64,000 nt of DNA, taken from NCBI RefSeq assembly GCF_020783315.1, contig NZ_CP086063.1, forward strand, positions 2,468,501-2,532,500, read 5' to 3'. The stretch comes from Ferruginibacter lapsinanis (lineage in GTDB: Bacteria; Bacteroidota; Bacteroidia; Chitinophagales; Chitinophagaceae). Below are positions 18,499 to 28,938 of the stretch, in pieces. Made by a program: the position numbers and the translations under genes. Each line of letters starts with the position of its first letter. The stretch's first letter is position 1. The notes beneath the pieces were generated by a model. That model did no database searches. It saw nothing but the letters and a program-made list of their open reading frames with translations, and was not told where the DNA came from.

Positions 18499-19998
18499 AT
18501 GCAAATAAAACCTAAGTTAAGTTTTTGGCAGTTATGGAACATGAGTTTCGGCTACATCGGTATTCAATTTGGTTTTGCTTTACAGAACAGTAACCTGAGC
18601 CGTATTTTTGAAACCCTCGGTGCTAAACAAGATGCTATTCCTGCTTTATGGATCGCAGCACCTCTTTCGGGATTAATTGTTCAACCAATAATCGGATACT
18701 TAAGTGATAGAACATGGAATCGACTCGGTCGTCGTAAACCTTATTTTCTTACAGGAGCTATATTGGCCTCGTTGGCTTTATTAATTCTTCCAAATTCACC
18801 GGCGTTATGGGTGGCAGCGGGTATGCTGTGGATGTTGGATGCTTCTATCAATATAACGATGGAACCGATGAGAGCATTTGTTGGAGATATGTTGCCTGAT
18901 GAACAAAGAACACAGGGGTTTGCCATGCAAACTTTTTTTATCGGCGCTGCTTCTATTGTTGGTTCTTTATTACCTTATTTGATCACTAATCTGATTGGCG
19001 TATCAAATACTGCAGATCCGGGTATAATACCGCCATCAGTAAGATTTGCTTTTTACACGGGAGGCATAATATATATAAGTGCAGTTCTATGGACGATCTT
19101 TAGTACAAAAGAATATTCGCCTGAACAACTGGACGCATTTAATGCACATGAAACAGATGATGCGGCTAAGGAAGGAGACGAACTGGTAATGGATACAAAA
19201 AAGTATAACACTACAGGTTCAATTTATCTCATCATTGGTATTGTCACTACATTTATTGTAAATCATTATGATTGGGATAAAGCACTCTATATTCTTTCCA
19301 TTGCGGTTGGTGCGTATGGTCTGTTGCAACTGATAACAGCTCAACTTTTTGTTGCAGGAAAAAGAACCGGGCTTGTCGAAATAATATATGACATGAATAA
19401 TATGCCGAAAGCTATGCGACAACTTGCGGTGGTAACGGTGTTTACCTGGTTCGCTATGTTTTCTTGGTTCATTTATTGTACGCCGGCAATTACGAGTTTT
19501 CATTACGGTAACAGTGATCCTACCTCTAAAATTTATAACGATGGAGCGGATTGGGTAGGCGTGTTAAACTCTGTTTACAATGGTATTGCAGCGCTGGTGG
19601 CATTTTTGTTACCTATACTGGCTAAAAAAATCACCAGGGTAAAAACGCATGTGCTTTGTTTGTTTGTTGGCGGCGCAGGATTAATATCTATGTATTTTTT
19701 TAAAGATCCTAAATTCCTGATAATATCTATGGTGGGGCTAGGTATTGCCTGGTCTGGCTTGCTTACTTTTCCATATGCAATTCTTAGTAGTATAGTGCCG
19801 CATAGAAAGATGGGAGTGTATATGGGGATGTTCAATTATTTTGTTGTTATACCACAAATATTAGCTGCTGCTATTCTTGGTTTGTTGGTAAGAACCGTAT
19901 TTCATGATCATGCCATCTATGCAATTGTGTTGGGAGGTGTAGCAATGATTGTGGCAGGTGTGTTGATGTATTTTGTAAAAGATAAAAAAGATCTATAG
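18499..19998 (+). CDS. MFS sugar transporter (SLC45/maltose-importer-like)
   Basis: This 499-residue inner-membrane protein with about 12 hydrophobic helices probably imports the disaccharide made in the periplasm. The N-terminus (FWQLWNMSFGYIGIQFGFAL) and the loop 2-3 motif (LSDRTWNRLGRRKPYF) are typical of the MFS group found in Bacteroidota alpha-glucan loci and related to SLC45 transporters. A charged cytoplasmic loop at ~205-235 separates the two six-helix halves. It starts 43 bases after the mutase and ends 6 bases before the GH65 start, so the three genes form a tight metabolic unit. Confidence 0.88.
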   Translation: MQIKPKLSFWQLWNMSFGYIGIQFGFALQNSNLSRIFETLGAKQDAIPALWIAAPLSGLIVQPIIGYLSDRTWNRLGRRKPYFLTGAILASLALLILPNSPALWVAAGMLWMLDASINITMEPMRAFVGDMLPDEQRTQGFAMQTFFIGAASIVGSLLPYLITNLIGVSNTADPGIIPPSVRFAFYTGGIIYISAVLWTIFSTKEYSPEQLDAFNAHETDDAAKEGDELVMDTKKYNTTGSIYLIIGIVTTFIVNHYDWDKALYILSIAVGAYGLLQLITAQLFVAGKRTGLVEIIYDMNNMPKAMRQLAVVTVFTWFAMFSWFIYCTPAITSFHYGNSDPTSKIYNDGADWVGVLNSVYNGIAALVAFLLPILAKKITRVKTHVLCLFVGGAGLISMYFFKDPKFLIISMVGLGIAWSGLLTFPYAILSSIVPHRKMGVYMGMFNYFVVIPQILAAAILGLLVRTVFHDHAIYAIVLGGVAMIVAGVLMYFVKDKKDL

Positions 19999-20004
19999 TC
20001 AGAT

Positions 20005-22287
20005 ATGAATACCCTTTGGAAAGTAAGTGCAGATAGTTTTGTAAATGAAAAGGAAAGTATTATGCGGATGGGCAATGTTTATCAGATTGCCAACGGATAC
20101 ATGGGCTATCGGGGAACCCTAGACGAATTCGGCCCGGATGAATTGGTGGGTATTACTATTGCCGGCATTTTTGACAGAGTAGGTGATTCATGGCGTGAGC
20201 CGGTAAATGCTCCGAACGGTGGGTATACTAAATTAACGGTAGATAACAACGATGTCTCTGCGCTAACAACTTCAGTAAAATCTCATACACAAAACCTTCA
20301 GTTAGAGAACGCTCTTTTTAATAGAGAAACTACTTACGAGGTTGCAGGGAAAACGATTGTGGTTAATTCCTCCAGATTCTTAAGTGCCGATACACCTAAC
20401 CTTGGTGTAATCAAATATAGTCTTACAACAGATAAAGCTGCTAAGGTGATGATCAACACAGGTATTGATTGCAATATCTGGGATCTGAATGGCAAGCATT
20501 TGGTAAACCTGCGACTTGAAAATAGGGACAATGTATTATTGGTGCATGCAGAAACAAATGAATTAGGAAAGAGAGTGGCTGTTGCAGAAATGATTGATAT
20601 TGATTTTGGTAAATGCAAACATGAAATTGCGGACAACAAAAATCTGCATACAATTGAATTAGAAACTGAAGCAGGCACAACATATACCTTTTATAAATAT
20701 TTTGCTGTATTTACAGAGAATGATACTGTTGCGTCAGTAAATGATGCGGCAATAAAAAACGTGACTGAAGCAAAACTTGCTGGCTATGAAAAATGCTTGA
20801 ACGATCACAATGCCCAGTGGACTAAGAAATGGCAATACTGTGATGTAGAAATTGATGGCGATGATGAAGCACAACAAGCATTACGGTATAGTATTTTTCA
20901 ATTACTGATTGTAGCACCGGTAAATGGTAGTGCAAACTCTATTCCTGCAAGAGCCTTATCCGGACAGGTTTATAAAGGAGCAATTTTTTGGGATACAGAA
21001 ATGTTCATGTTTCCTTTCTTCCTTTATACATATCCTGAAAAGGCAGTGGAGTTAATGCGTTACAGAATTAAAACACTGGATGGCGCAAGAAGAAAAGCAA
21101 AAACTGAAGGAGTAGGTTTTGAAGGAGCATTCTATGCCTGGGAAAGTCAGGATGATGGAGATGATGCCTGCACTTATTTTAATATAGGAGATCCAAATAC
21201 TGGAAGAGACCTGCGTACACACTTCAGAGATAAACAAGTACATATCAGTGGAGATGTAGCAATAGCTATGTGGGAATATTTCAAATTAACTGAAGATGAC
21301 ACCCTTTTATTAGAGGGTGGAGCCGAAGTTATTTTAGAATGTGCTCGTTTTTATTTCTCGTATGCATATTATAACACCAACAAGAATCGATACGAAATTT
21401 TGGATGTAATCGGCCCGGATGAATATCATGAACGTGTTAATAATAATGCATTTACTAATATGGTAGCAAAAGCTACGTTTGAAATTGCAAATAAAACAGT
21501 GAATTATTTAAAACATAAACATCCTGATGCTTTTAAAACACTGATACAAAAAATTAATATTTCCGGAGAATTGCATCGCTTTGTTGAAGCAGAAAAATTG
21601 ATCTACATCCCGGAGCCAAATAACGAAGGTGTTATTGAGCAATTTGATGCATACTTTAAGTTAAAGGATACCAGTATCAAAGAATTAAAAGCAACAATGA
21701 TTCATCCCAATGAATACCTGGGGGCAGGACAGGGGTTGGCAGTGCCTACAAAAGTGATCAAGCAGGCGGATGTGGTAATGATGTTAAACATGTTCAAGAC
21801 TCGTTATTCTAAAGAAATTAAAAAAGTTAATTGGCAATATTATGAGCCTCGTACAGAACATGGATCTAGTTTGAGTGCCTGTGCATACGCCATGGTGGCC
21901 ACTGAATTTGGTGATCTTGATTTTGCGTACGAATACTTTTTGAAAACGGCCAAGATCGATATTGAAGCAAAATATAAAGTTTATGTCGGAACCATTTTTA
22001 TGGGAGGATCACATCCGGCAGCCAACGGAGGAGCCTGGATGACAGCAGTATTTGGTTTCGGAGGAGTGAGCGCCGACGAAAATCAGGTAACGATCAATCC
22101 AAGATTGTATACAAAATGGAATAAACTGCAATTTAATTTGGTATATAAAGGGGATAGATTTACTGTGAAAATTACAAGAGGGGCGGTTGAGATACTACCA
22201 TTAACAATGAATAAAAATTCACATACATTTATTGTATCGGGACAATCAGTTGTTTGTGCTCCCGGGAACGTAGTATTTATAAAATAA
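20005..22287 (+). CDS. GH65 glycoside phosphorylase
   Basis: This 760-residue cytoplasmic enzyme without a signal peptide splits an alpha-glucosyl disaccharide with phosphate into glucose and beta-glucose-1-phosphate. The N-terminal beta-sandwich (~1-270) is followed by the (alpha/alpha)6 barrel. The general acid is E473 in the GPDEYHERVNNNAFTN block. Substrate and phosphate segments FWDTEMFMFPFF, KQADVVMML and RTEHGSSLSACAYAM are all present. GH65 includes maltose, trehalose, kojibiose and nigerose phosphorylases, and sequence reading alone does not separate them. The GH71-like enzymes next door make nigerose (alpha-1,3) the attractive substrate. It lies 6 bases after the importer and is the last gene of the unit. 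Confidence 0.92.
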   Translation: MNTLWKVSADSFVNEKESIMRMGNVYQIANGYMGYRGTLDEFGPDELVGITIAGIFDRVGDSWREPVNAPNGGYTKLTVDNNDVSALTTSVKSHTQNLQLENALFNRETTYEVAGKTIVVNSSRFLSADTPNLGVIKYSLTTDKAAKVMINTGIDCNIWDLNGKHLVNLRLENRDNVLLVHAETNELGKRVAVAEMIDIDFGKCKHEIADNKNLHTIELETEAGTTYTFYKYFAVFTENDTVASVNDAAIKNVTEAKLAGYEKCLNDHNAQWTKKWQYCDVEIDGDDEAQQALRYSIFQLLIVAPVNGSANSIPARALSGQVYKGAIFWDTEMFMFPFFLYTYPEKAVELMRYRIKTLDGARRKAKTEGVGFEGAFYAWESQDDGDDACTYFNIGDPNTGRDLRTHFRDKQVHISGDVAIAMWEYFKLTEDDTLLLEGGAEVILECARFYFSYAYYNTNKNRYEILDVIGPDEYHERVNNNAFTNMVAKATFEIANKTVNYLKHKHPDAFKTLIQKINISGELHRFVEAEKLIYIPEPNNEGVIEQFDAYFKLKDTSIKELKATMIHPNEYLGAGQGLAVPTKVIKQADVVMMLNMFKTRYSKEIKKVNWQYYEPRTEHGSSLSACAYAMVATEFGDLDFAYEYFLKTAKIDIEAKYKVYVGTIFMGGSHPAANGGAWMTAVFGFGGVSADENQVTINPRLYTKWNKLQFNLVYKGDRFTVKITRGAVEILPLTMNKNSHTFIVSGQSVVCAPGNVVFIK

Positions 22288-22662
22288 TTAGTATGTTTTT
22301 TACTGTTAAAAGACCTATCATAAAATTATATATTTTTTAATTTAATGTTTTTGTAACTATTTGTTTATTAGTTGTTTAGATTTTATTTCTTGTTAATTCA
22401 GCCTATATTTTTCTATATCTAACTAATATAAGTTGTAAGCAGTCTCAATCCTACATTAAATTAGCTATACAATAACGATGCTCTGCAGCCATATGCCCGA
22501 TGCTTTATAATACATTCCATAATAGCGTTTTGCAACTATATAACTGCTGATATTTTATTTTAAGCCTTTTTAGTACAATATCCATAAGACCATTTTAAAC
22601 GTTTGCCAAGCACCTAGATAAATGCTTATCAAATAATTGTTTATGTTAAAAGCAATAAATAA
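22288..22662. other. Intergenic region before the first adhesin
   Basis: These 375 AT-rich bases contain no gene. I see no clear terminator after GH65 and no TGATwATCA copy. It presumably carries the promoter of the adhesin/sprF unit. Confidence 0.5.
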
Positions 22663-25600
22663 ATGCCATTTTTTATGAAAGGAACTACATTTCCCAAAAC
22701 GTCTCTTTTTTCTTCAACGACAAAACGCATCACTAAAAAATTTTTATTGACATTTCTTGGATTTGCGGCAACATGCTTGAGTCAGGCTGCAACGATATTT
22801 TCAAATAATGTTACTGGAAACTGGAGTTCACCGGCAAGTTGGAGCACAAATACTGTACCCGGAGTTGGGGATATTGCCATTATTGGACAGGGTACTATCA
22901 CTGTTGATATTGTTACAACAGCCGGAGCTGTTCAAATTAGCGGCGGTACGCTTAAACTCAATGCCGCTTTAACAGTAACAAATGGTTGGGAATATAATTC
23001 CGGAACCTTTACGCCTAATACACAGACGGTTATTTTTGGTACGGGCGGAAGTATTGGAGGTACTCTGGCTACAACATTTTACAATCTAACTATTAATACT
23101 ACCAACAACAGTGATATTGTTCCTTTGAACAAATCAGGAATTGTGATAGCTAATAATGGAACGCTGGCTATTACAAAAGGGATATTTAAAGTTGGTGCCG
23201 GTAATGTGATCAACATGGGGACTAATGGAAGTACAAACATTACAGTAGCCGGAGGAACAACTGGTAATTTTGCGAATGCAGCTGACGGTAGCGGACTAAA
23301 TACTGATGCCGACGGTGGTACCATCAATCAGGTACCTACAAGTGGAAGCTCCATTGCAATAACAGGTGCGGCTGTTTTATATAATGTTTGGTGTGGCGGC
23401 GGAGCTAATGGTAATTTTAAATTGGATTTTAAAAGTACAGGGGCACGTATAAACGGAACCTTGACCATAGGTTCAAATGGAGGAAATCAGTTTCAATGTA
23501 TAACTAACTCTCCGGCATGGGGACCCAATTCTTTGTTATATATTAATAATAACGGTCAACAGTATTCGCCGGGAGGTGGCACTCATTTAGAGTGGGTAGG
23601 AATGGCTTCGGGTACGATCGGTACAACTCCTGGATATCCAAACAATGTTACCTTAATGAATTGTGGTACTTCCGCTTCCAATTATAATGGCAATCAATAT
23701 GGTGTTAAATTATCCGGTTCCTGGAGTATGGAAGGAATTTTCAGAGTGGGAACACCATCTTCTTCTTGTTTAATAGATATGAATAACGGAGGTAGTGGTG
23801 TAAATAATTTTTCGTGTGGTGGTATTATCATAGATAATGGCTCAAAAGTAGCAGGCCCGGGCTTAACGGGTAGTTTTCAGGTAAAAGGAAACTGGTTAAG
23901 AACAGGAGGGACAATAGGTACTTACATTAATAATAATGGTACTGTAACTTTTAATGGTAACGGAACATCAGTGTCTCCGCAAGCAATTGGTATTGCAACA
24001 GGAACAGAAACGTCTATTGCAAACATTGTAATCAATAATGGCACATATGTAAAATTGAATAGTGCTGTTACATTACCTGCTTTGGGTATCTTGTCATTAA
24101 CTTCTGGTATTTTAGAAACAAGTGCAGCGAATATACTCAATATTACAAATCCTGCTATTACTGGTATTACAGGAACTGGATCTGCTACAAATTATATTAA
24201 CGGACCAATCAAATGGTCGTTGTTAACTGGAACTAACACTTATGTATATCCGATGGGAGCAGGAACAGCTTACCTGCCTATAACAATTAATTGTACAAAT
24301 GCACAATCAAATAATGTTGCGACAGTGCAGGCCTTTAACACCGGATCGGGTGGCACAACAGATGGAACATTGTCTTCTCTTAGTACAACAGAATACTGGT
24401 CATTCTCAACAGTATCAAATATTACTTCAGGTACTGTAGTTTCTGTTACCAGGCCAACAGCTATTGCGCCTTTGGCTTATATCGCAAAAAGTAACAGCGC
24501 CGCTGGCATATATACTTCTATAGGTGGTACAACAGGAACATTTGGCGTTACTAATTCAAATGATATTGGGGCAACATCACCATGGTTCTTTACTTTAGGG
24601 GCACCTCCAATTGTGTCTACATTAACACCTACTTCGATAACAACAACAGGTGCAACATTGCAAGGTGCTTTTAATACACAAGGTAGTTCACATAATACAA
24701 GCTTCACATACGGAACTAATACAAGTTCGGGTTTAGGCACACCAGCTACAATACATAGTCCGATCAACAGTAATACATCAGTACTTGATTCTGCAATAAT
24801 AACAGGGTTAACTGCAAATACATTATACACATTCAAAGCTACCGATGGTGTAAATAGTGGAAGTGATGTTACTTTTATTACATCACCTAATCCTCCAACG
24901 GTGGGTGTTGGTACAGCTCCTACGGCTAATGGCTTTACTGCTAATTGGACAGCGCCTTCAGTTTTGGGCACAGCTGCGTATACATATACTGTAAGAGTAT
25001 CAACTGATCCGACTTTTGCAACTGGTGTTACTACACAAACAGGAATTGCATCTGGTAATACCTCATATACGTTTACAAATTTATCTACTGCTACTGTATA
25101 TTATTACGAGGTAGCAACTGTCAATACAAGTGGACCATCTGTGTGGTCTGCAACCAGTAATGCAATTGCCACAAATGTTATCGCAAGTCCTCCTTGTAAT
25201 AATAATACCAGCAATGATGGAGCAACAACATTTACCAATGCTGCACCAGTAATTGATGGAACAATTGATGCAGTATGGACAAATGCACCATCGAATTCTA
25301 TCAATGTGGTTACACTTGGTAACAATAATAATACACAAAACTGGAGATCATTATGGACCGGAGATTCTCTTTATCTGTTAGTTCAGGTAACAGACGCATC
25401 ACTCATATCACAAGGAGCCGGTCTTCAGGGAAGTTTTGTTATTCCGGGAATACCACAAAGTGTAAGTGGAAATTATTATGAAGCAGATGGAATTGAATTT
25501 TATTTAGATGCTGATTATAGTAACGGAAATAATTATGATGGAGTGAACGATGTTCAGCTGCGTTTCAATTTGGGGTCTACAGCTATAAGTGGACAATCTG

Positions 25601-27933
25601 CTGGTGGAGTAAATCAGTTTGTAGGTGCTGCTTTTCAACGAATAGCTCCTTTGATCAACTGGAAAATGCAGGTTGTTTCCGGAGGATATTTGTTGGAAGC
25701 CGCAATTCCATGGGGTAAAGATGCAGCACATCCTGGCGCATTCTTATATCCTAATAACACATATGGTACACCAACCAGCGGACAGACTATTGGGATTGAT
25801 GTAAACATAAATGATCAGGATAATACCGGCGGTGGTCGTCAGGCGCAAATACAATGGTTCAATAGTAGTACAGATGCTTATCTGCATCCGAATGTATTTT
25901 CAAATGCAGGCTTACAGGTTTGTCCGGTTGCACCTGTTGTAACTACACCTACAAAAACTTCTATTACTGCAACGTCTGCAGTATTGGGAGCAACAGTAGT
26001 ATCATCAGGTAAAGATGCATTGTTAAATGTTTCTCCATTAACATCAAAAGGTACAGCGTATAATACCACTAAGCCGGTGATTTCTAATGCACAGGCAGAA
26101 GGAACTACTGCAATCGGAGTGTATACTACAACACGTACTGGTCTTACTCCTCAAACAAAATATTATTATGAAGGATATGCAAATAATGCTGCAGGTTTAA
26201 CAGGGGTTAGTGAGATAGATAGTTTTTATACTTTGTCTGCATTGCCAACAGTGCAACCGGTGCTTACAGCAACTAACTGTTCAGCAATAACTTTAAATTG
26301 GAATGCGATTACTTTCCCTCCGGTTAATGAAGCAACTCAAACAGGATACCTTCTTTTACGCAGACAAGATGGAGCAAATCCAACAGCAACAGGGATAGCT
26401 ACAAGAGTGGCAACAAAGCAAGCTGATCTACCGGTTGGTACAACATTGTTGGCTACAATAAATAGCGGAGCTACAATTACCTATACAGATGCTACTGCAG
26501 TATCAGGAACAACGTATAAATATTTATTAGTTCCCTTTACATGGGATGGAGTTATTACAGACTCTACATTCAATTATTTTGTAAATGAAGCTCCGACAGT
26601 AACAGTAACAATCAGTACACCTGTTACACCAACATTTAATCCGGTTCCGGCAATTTGTAGTGGCGCTACTTTAGATCCATTGCCTACTATCTCAACAAAT
26701 AATATTACTGGTACATGGTCACCAGCCTTGGATAACCAAAATACAAGAGTGTATACTTTTGCACCGGCTGCTAACCAATGTGCTACCAGTACTACATTGA
26801 CCATTACCGTTAATCAGGGTGTTACACCAACTTTTAATCCTGTTGCGGCTATTTGCACCGGAAGTAATTTAAATGCTTTACCAACAACTTCAACAAACAA
26901 TATCATTGGTACATGGTCGCCGGCTCTGGATAATCAGAACACCAAAGAGTATACTTTTACCCCTTCGCCAAACCAATGTGCAGGTATAGCTAAATTAACC
27001 ATCACAGTTAATCAGCCTGTTGTGCCAACATTTAATCCTGTTGCAGCAATTTGCGCTGGTAGCAATTTAAATGCTTTACCTACAACCTCTACCAATAATA
27101 TCAGTGGTACATGGTCACCAGCGCTGGATAATCAAAATACCAGGGAGTATACATTCACTCCTTCGGCAAACCAGTGTGCTACTACAGCTAAATTAACTAT
27201 CACCGTTAATCAGCCTGTTGTGCCAACGTTCAATGCTGTTGCACCGATCTGTTCGGGTGGTAATTTAAATGCATTACCAACGACATCAACCAACAACATC
27301 AGTGGTACATGGTCGCCTGCTCTGGATAATCAAAACACCAAAGAGTATACTTTTACACCTTCGGCAAATCAGTGTGCTTCTGTTGCTAAATTAACCATAA
27401 CTGTAATTCCTCTTCCGGTAGTAAATGCTTCAGCTGATCCGATATCACCAACGCAAGGAGCAACAGTAACGTTGACGGGTACAAGTAGTGTAGAAGGAAT
27501 TTATGCATGGACTTCTTCTCCATCAACTTCGATAGCTTCATCCGGTTCGCTGACTGCTACGTCTAACCCTACAGAGGATACCAGGTATACACTAACGGTG
27601 ACCAATGAGGGAGGTTGTACAGCAAGTGATGATGTGTTGGTTACAATTACTCCCGAAGATTGTATGAATGTTCCTAATGTGTTTACGCCTAACAACGATG
27701 GGTATTATGATGTTTGGGTAATATTCAAAGGTCAGTGCTACAAGCAGGTTACATTAGATGTTTACAACAGATGGGGTGGGCAAGTGTATCATTCAGATAA
27801 TTATGATAATAAATGGAACGGGACCTATAAAGGCAATACACTGCCCGATGCAACCTATTATTATGTTATAAAAGCTACATCAGCAAATGGACATACTAAA
27901 CAGTTTACAGGGAACGTAACAATAATGAGATAA
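22663..27933 (+). CDS. Giant CBM9/fn3 adhesin with type B T9SS signal (CHU_C)
   Basis: This 1756-residue protein should be carried to the cell surface by T9SS. The signal region has an extended n-segment (starts at 22663 or 22675; hydrophobic KKFLLTFLGFAATCL). Residues ~40-640 are repetitive beta structure opening with VTGNWSSPASWS and including GTIGTTPGYPNNVTLMNCG. Two fn3-like domains lie at ~648-836, then a CBM9/DOMON-like domain at ~860-1085 (PVIDGTIDAVW, ADGIEFYLDADYS) and fn3-like segments to ~1320. Four near-identical 66-residue repeats follow at 1321-1584, then an Ig-like domain. The last ~90 residues (NVFTPNNDGYYDVW, YNRWGGQVYHS, GNVTIMR) are a CHU_C domain, the type B T9SS signal. 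Two SprF-like genes follow, the standard partners of type B substrates. A role in holding insoluble glucan is inferred. Confidence 0.85.
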   Translation: MPFFMKGTTFPKTSLFSSTTKRITKKFLLTFLGFAATCLSQAATIFSNNVTGNWSSPASWSTNTVPGVGDIAIIGQGTITVDIVTTAGAVQISGGTLKLNAALTVTNGWEYNSGTFTPNTQTVIFGTGGSIGGTLATTFYNLTINTTNNSDIVPLNKSGIVIANNGTLAITKGIFKVGAGNVINMGTNGSTNITVAGGTTGNFANAADGSGLNTDADGGTINQVPTSGSSIAITGAAVLYNVWCGGGANGNFKLDFKSTGARINGTLTIGSNGGNQFQCITNSPAWGPNSLLYINNNGQQYSPGGGTHLEWVGMASGTIGTTPGYPNNVTLMNCGTSASNYNGNQYGVKLSGSWSMEGIFRVGTPSSSCLIDMNNGGSGVNNFSCGGIIIDNGSKVAGPGLTGSFQVKGNWLRTGGTIGTYINNNGTVTFNGNGTSVSPQAIGIATGTETSIANIVINNGTYVKLNSAVTLPALGILSLTSGILETSAANILNITNPAITGITGTGSATNYINGPIKWSLLTGTNTYVYPMGAGTAYLPITINCTNAQSNNVATVQAFNTGSGGTTDGTLSSLSTTEYWSFSTVSNITSGTVVSVTRPTAIAPLAYIAKSNSAAGIYTSIGGTTGTFGVTNSNDIGATSPWFFTLGAPPIVSTLTPTSITTTGATLQGAFNTQGSSHNTSFTYGTNTSSGLGTPATIHSPINSNTSVLDSAIITGLTANTLYTFKATDGVNSGSDVTFITSPNPPTVGVGTAPTANGFTANWTAPSVLGTAAYTYTVRVSTDPTFATGVTTQTGIASGNTSYTFTNLSTATVYYYEVATVNTSGPSVWSATSNAIATNVIASPPCNNNTSNDGATTFTNAAPVIDGTIDAVWTNAPSNSINVVTLGNNNNTQNWRSLWTGDSLYLLVQVTDASLISQGAGLQGSFVIPGIPQSVSGNYYEADGIEFYLDADYSNGNNYDGVNDVQLRFNLGSTAISGQSAGGVNQFVGAAFQRIAPLINWKMQVVSGGYLLEAAIPWGKDAAHPGAFLYPNNTYGTPTSGQTIGIDVNINDQDNTGGGRQAQIQWFNSSTDAYLHPNVFSNAGLQVCPVAPVVTTPTKTSITATSAVLGATVVSSGKDALLNVSPLTSKGTAYNTTKPVISNAQAEGTTAIGVYTTTRTGLTPQTKYYYEGYANNAAGLTGVSEIDSFYTLSALPTVQPVLTATNCSAITLNWNAITFPPVNEATQTGYLLLRRQDGANPTATGIATRVATKQADLPVGTTLLATINSGATITYTDATAVSGTTYKYLLVPFTWDGVITDSTFNYFVNEAPTVTVTISTPVTPTFNPVPAICSGATLDPLPTISTNNITGTWSPALDNQNTRVYTFAPAANQCATSTTLTITVNQGVTPTFNPVAAICTGSNLNALPTTSTNNIIGTWSPALDNQNTKEYTFTPSPNQCAGIAKLTITVNQPVVPTFNPVAAICAGSNLNALPTTSTNNISGTWSPALDNQNTREYTFTPSANQCATTAKLTITVNQPVVPTFNAVAPICSGGNLNALPTTSTNNISGTWSPALDNQNTKEYTFTPSANQCASVAKLTITVIPLPVVNASADPISPTQGATVTLTGTSSVEGIYAWTSSPSTSIASSGSLTATSNPTEDTRYTLTVTNEGGCTASDDVLVTITPEDCMNVPNVFTPNNDGYYDVWVIFKGQCYKQVTLDVYNRWGGQVYHSDNYDNKWNGTYKGNTLPDATYYYVIKATSANGHTKQFTGNVTIMR
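26623..27414 (+). repeat. Four 198-base tandem repeats inside the adhesin gene
   Basis: Units begin at 26623, 26821, 27019 and 27217, exactly 198 bases (66 codons) apart. Each encodes TFNxVxxIC, STNNIxGTWSPALDNQNT and an A-K-L-T-I-T-V ending, an Ig-like beta-sandwich stalk unit. The first unit is the most divergent. Confidence 0.9.
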
Positions 27934-27976
27934 TTATTTAAAAGATATTTTAAGAAAATCACTTTAAAAAATTTGT

Positions 27977-28876
27977 ATGAAACTTAAAAAAATATTTTCT
28001 GTATTAATGCTTAGCAGTTGTTTTGCGAATGCAGGGGCACAACAGGTTTTTAAAATAAGTCAATTTACTCAGCATAATTATTTATTCAATCCTGCGGCGG
28101 CAGGTGCTAATGATATTGCGTCTGTGGGGGTTACTTACAGAAAAATGTGGTCGGGAATTACAGGCGGACCACAAACAGTTTTGTTATTTGCTGACAAATA
28201 TTTTGCGAAAAAGAATACAGGCGTTGGTTTCTTTTTGTATGATGACAAAACTGGACCAACAAGTCGTACAGGTGGGGAGTTGAATTTATCCTACAGTGTA
28301 AAATTAGGAAGCGATAGCAAGAGATTGATGCTTGGTCTGGCCGGCGAAGTGCTACAATACAAGATCGATAAAGCAGCCATGCAAAATTATATTCCTGACG
28401 ATCCCTTATTAGCGAGCTCTGGTTCTACTATTAAAGGAGATGCAGCTGCAGGTATATACTATAAATCACCTACATTAAATCTGGGTGTTTCTATAAAAAA
28501 TATATTACAATCTAAGCTGGAGTTCATCAAAGGTTCCACCAATCCTTCAGGAAAATTATACAGACATTATTATTTTATGGGAAGTTATAACTGGAAAGTT
28601 GATGAAGATAATGTGATTGTTCCTAATGCATTGGTGCAATATCTGCCTAATGCTCCTGTAGATGTGCAGGCCGGAGTTAGATTAGAGCATAAAGACCTGC
28701 TGTGGGTAGGAGGTAATTATACCTATAAACAATCGTACAGTCTTTTTGCAGGCGTTAAGATCAATCACAAATTAGCGATAGGGTATGGATATGATCAATA
28801 TAATACACCACTAAGTATTTTCGATAATGGTGGAGATGCTCATGAGATCATGATCAGGTATTTCTTTTTGAAATAA
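27977..28876 (+). CDS. PorP/SprF family type IX secretion membrane protein
   Basis: This 299-residue outer-membrane beta-barrel of the PorP/SprF family helps export or anchor a type B T9SS substrate. A signal peptide ends NAGAQ. The family start QFTQHNYLFNPAAAGAND and regular amphipathic strands (GVGFFLYDDKTGPTSRTG) lead to a C-terminal IMIRYFFLK strand. It begins 43 bases after the CHU_C adhesin. SprF of Flavobacterium johnsoniae, encoded next to SprB, is needed for SprB export, so this is likely the dedicated partner of the adhesin. Confidence 0.9.
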   Translation: MKLKKIFSVLMLSSCFANAGAQQVFKISQFTQHNYLFNPAAAGANDIASVGVTYRKMWSGITGGPQTVLLFADKYFAKKNTGVGFFLYDDKTGPTSRTGGELNLSYSVKLGSDSKRLMLGLAGEVLQYKIDKAAMQNYIPDDPLLASSGSTIKGDAAAGIYYKSPTLNLGVSIKNILQSKLEFIKGSTNPSGKLYRHYYFMGSYNWKVDEDNVIVPNALVQYLPNAPVDVQAGVRLEHKDLLWVGGNYTYKQSYSLFAGVKINHKLAIGYGYDQYNTPLSIFDNGGDAHEIMIRYFFLK

Positions 28877-28938
28877 AAAGATAAACTGCAGTTTATTATT
28901 TAGAATAAGAGTTGTTCATTACCGTTAGGTATAAAAAA

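Noticed and set aside
26623..27414. Regular repeats considered as a CRISPR array
   Set aside because: The whole 198-base period is conserved and coding; there are no short repeats with unique spacers and no cas genes.
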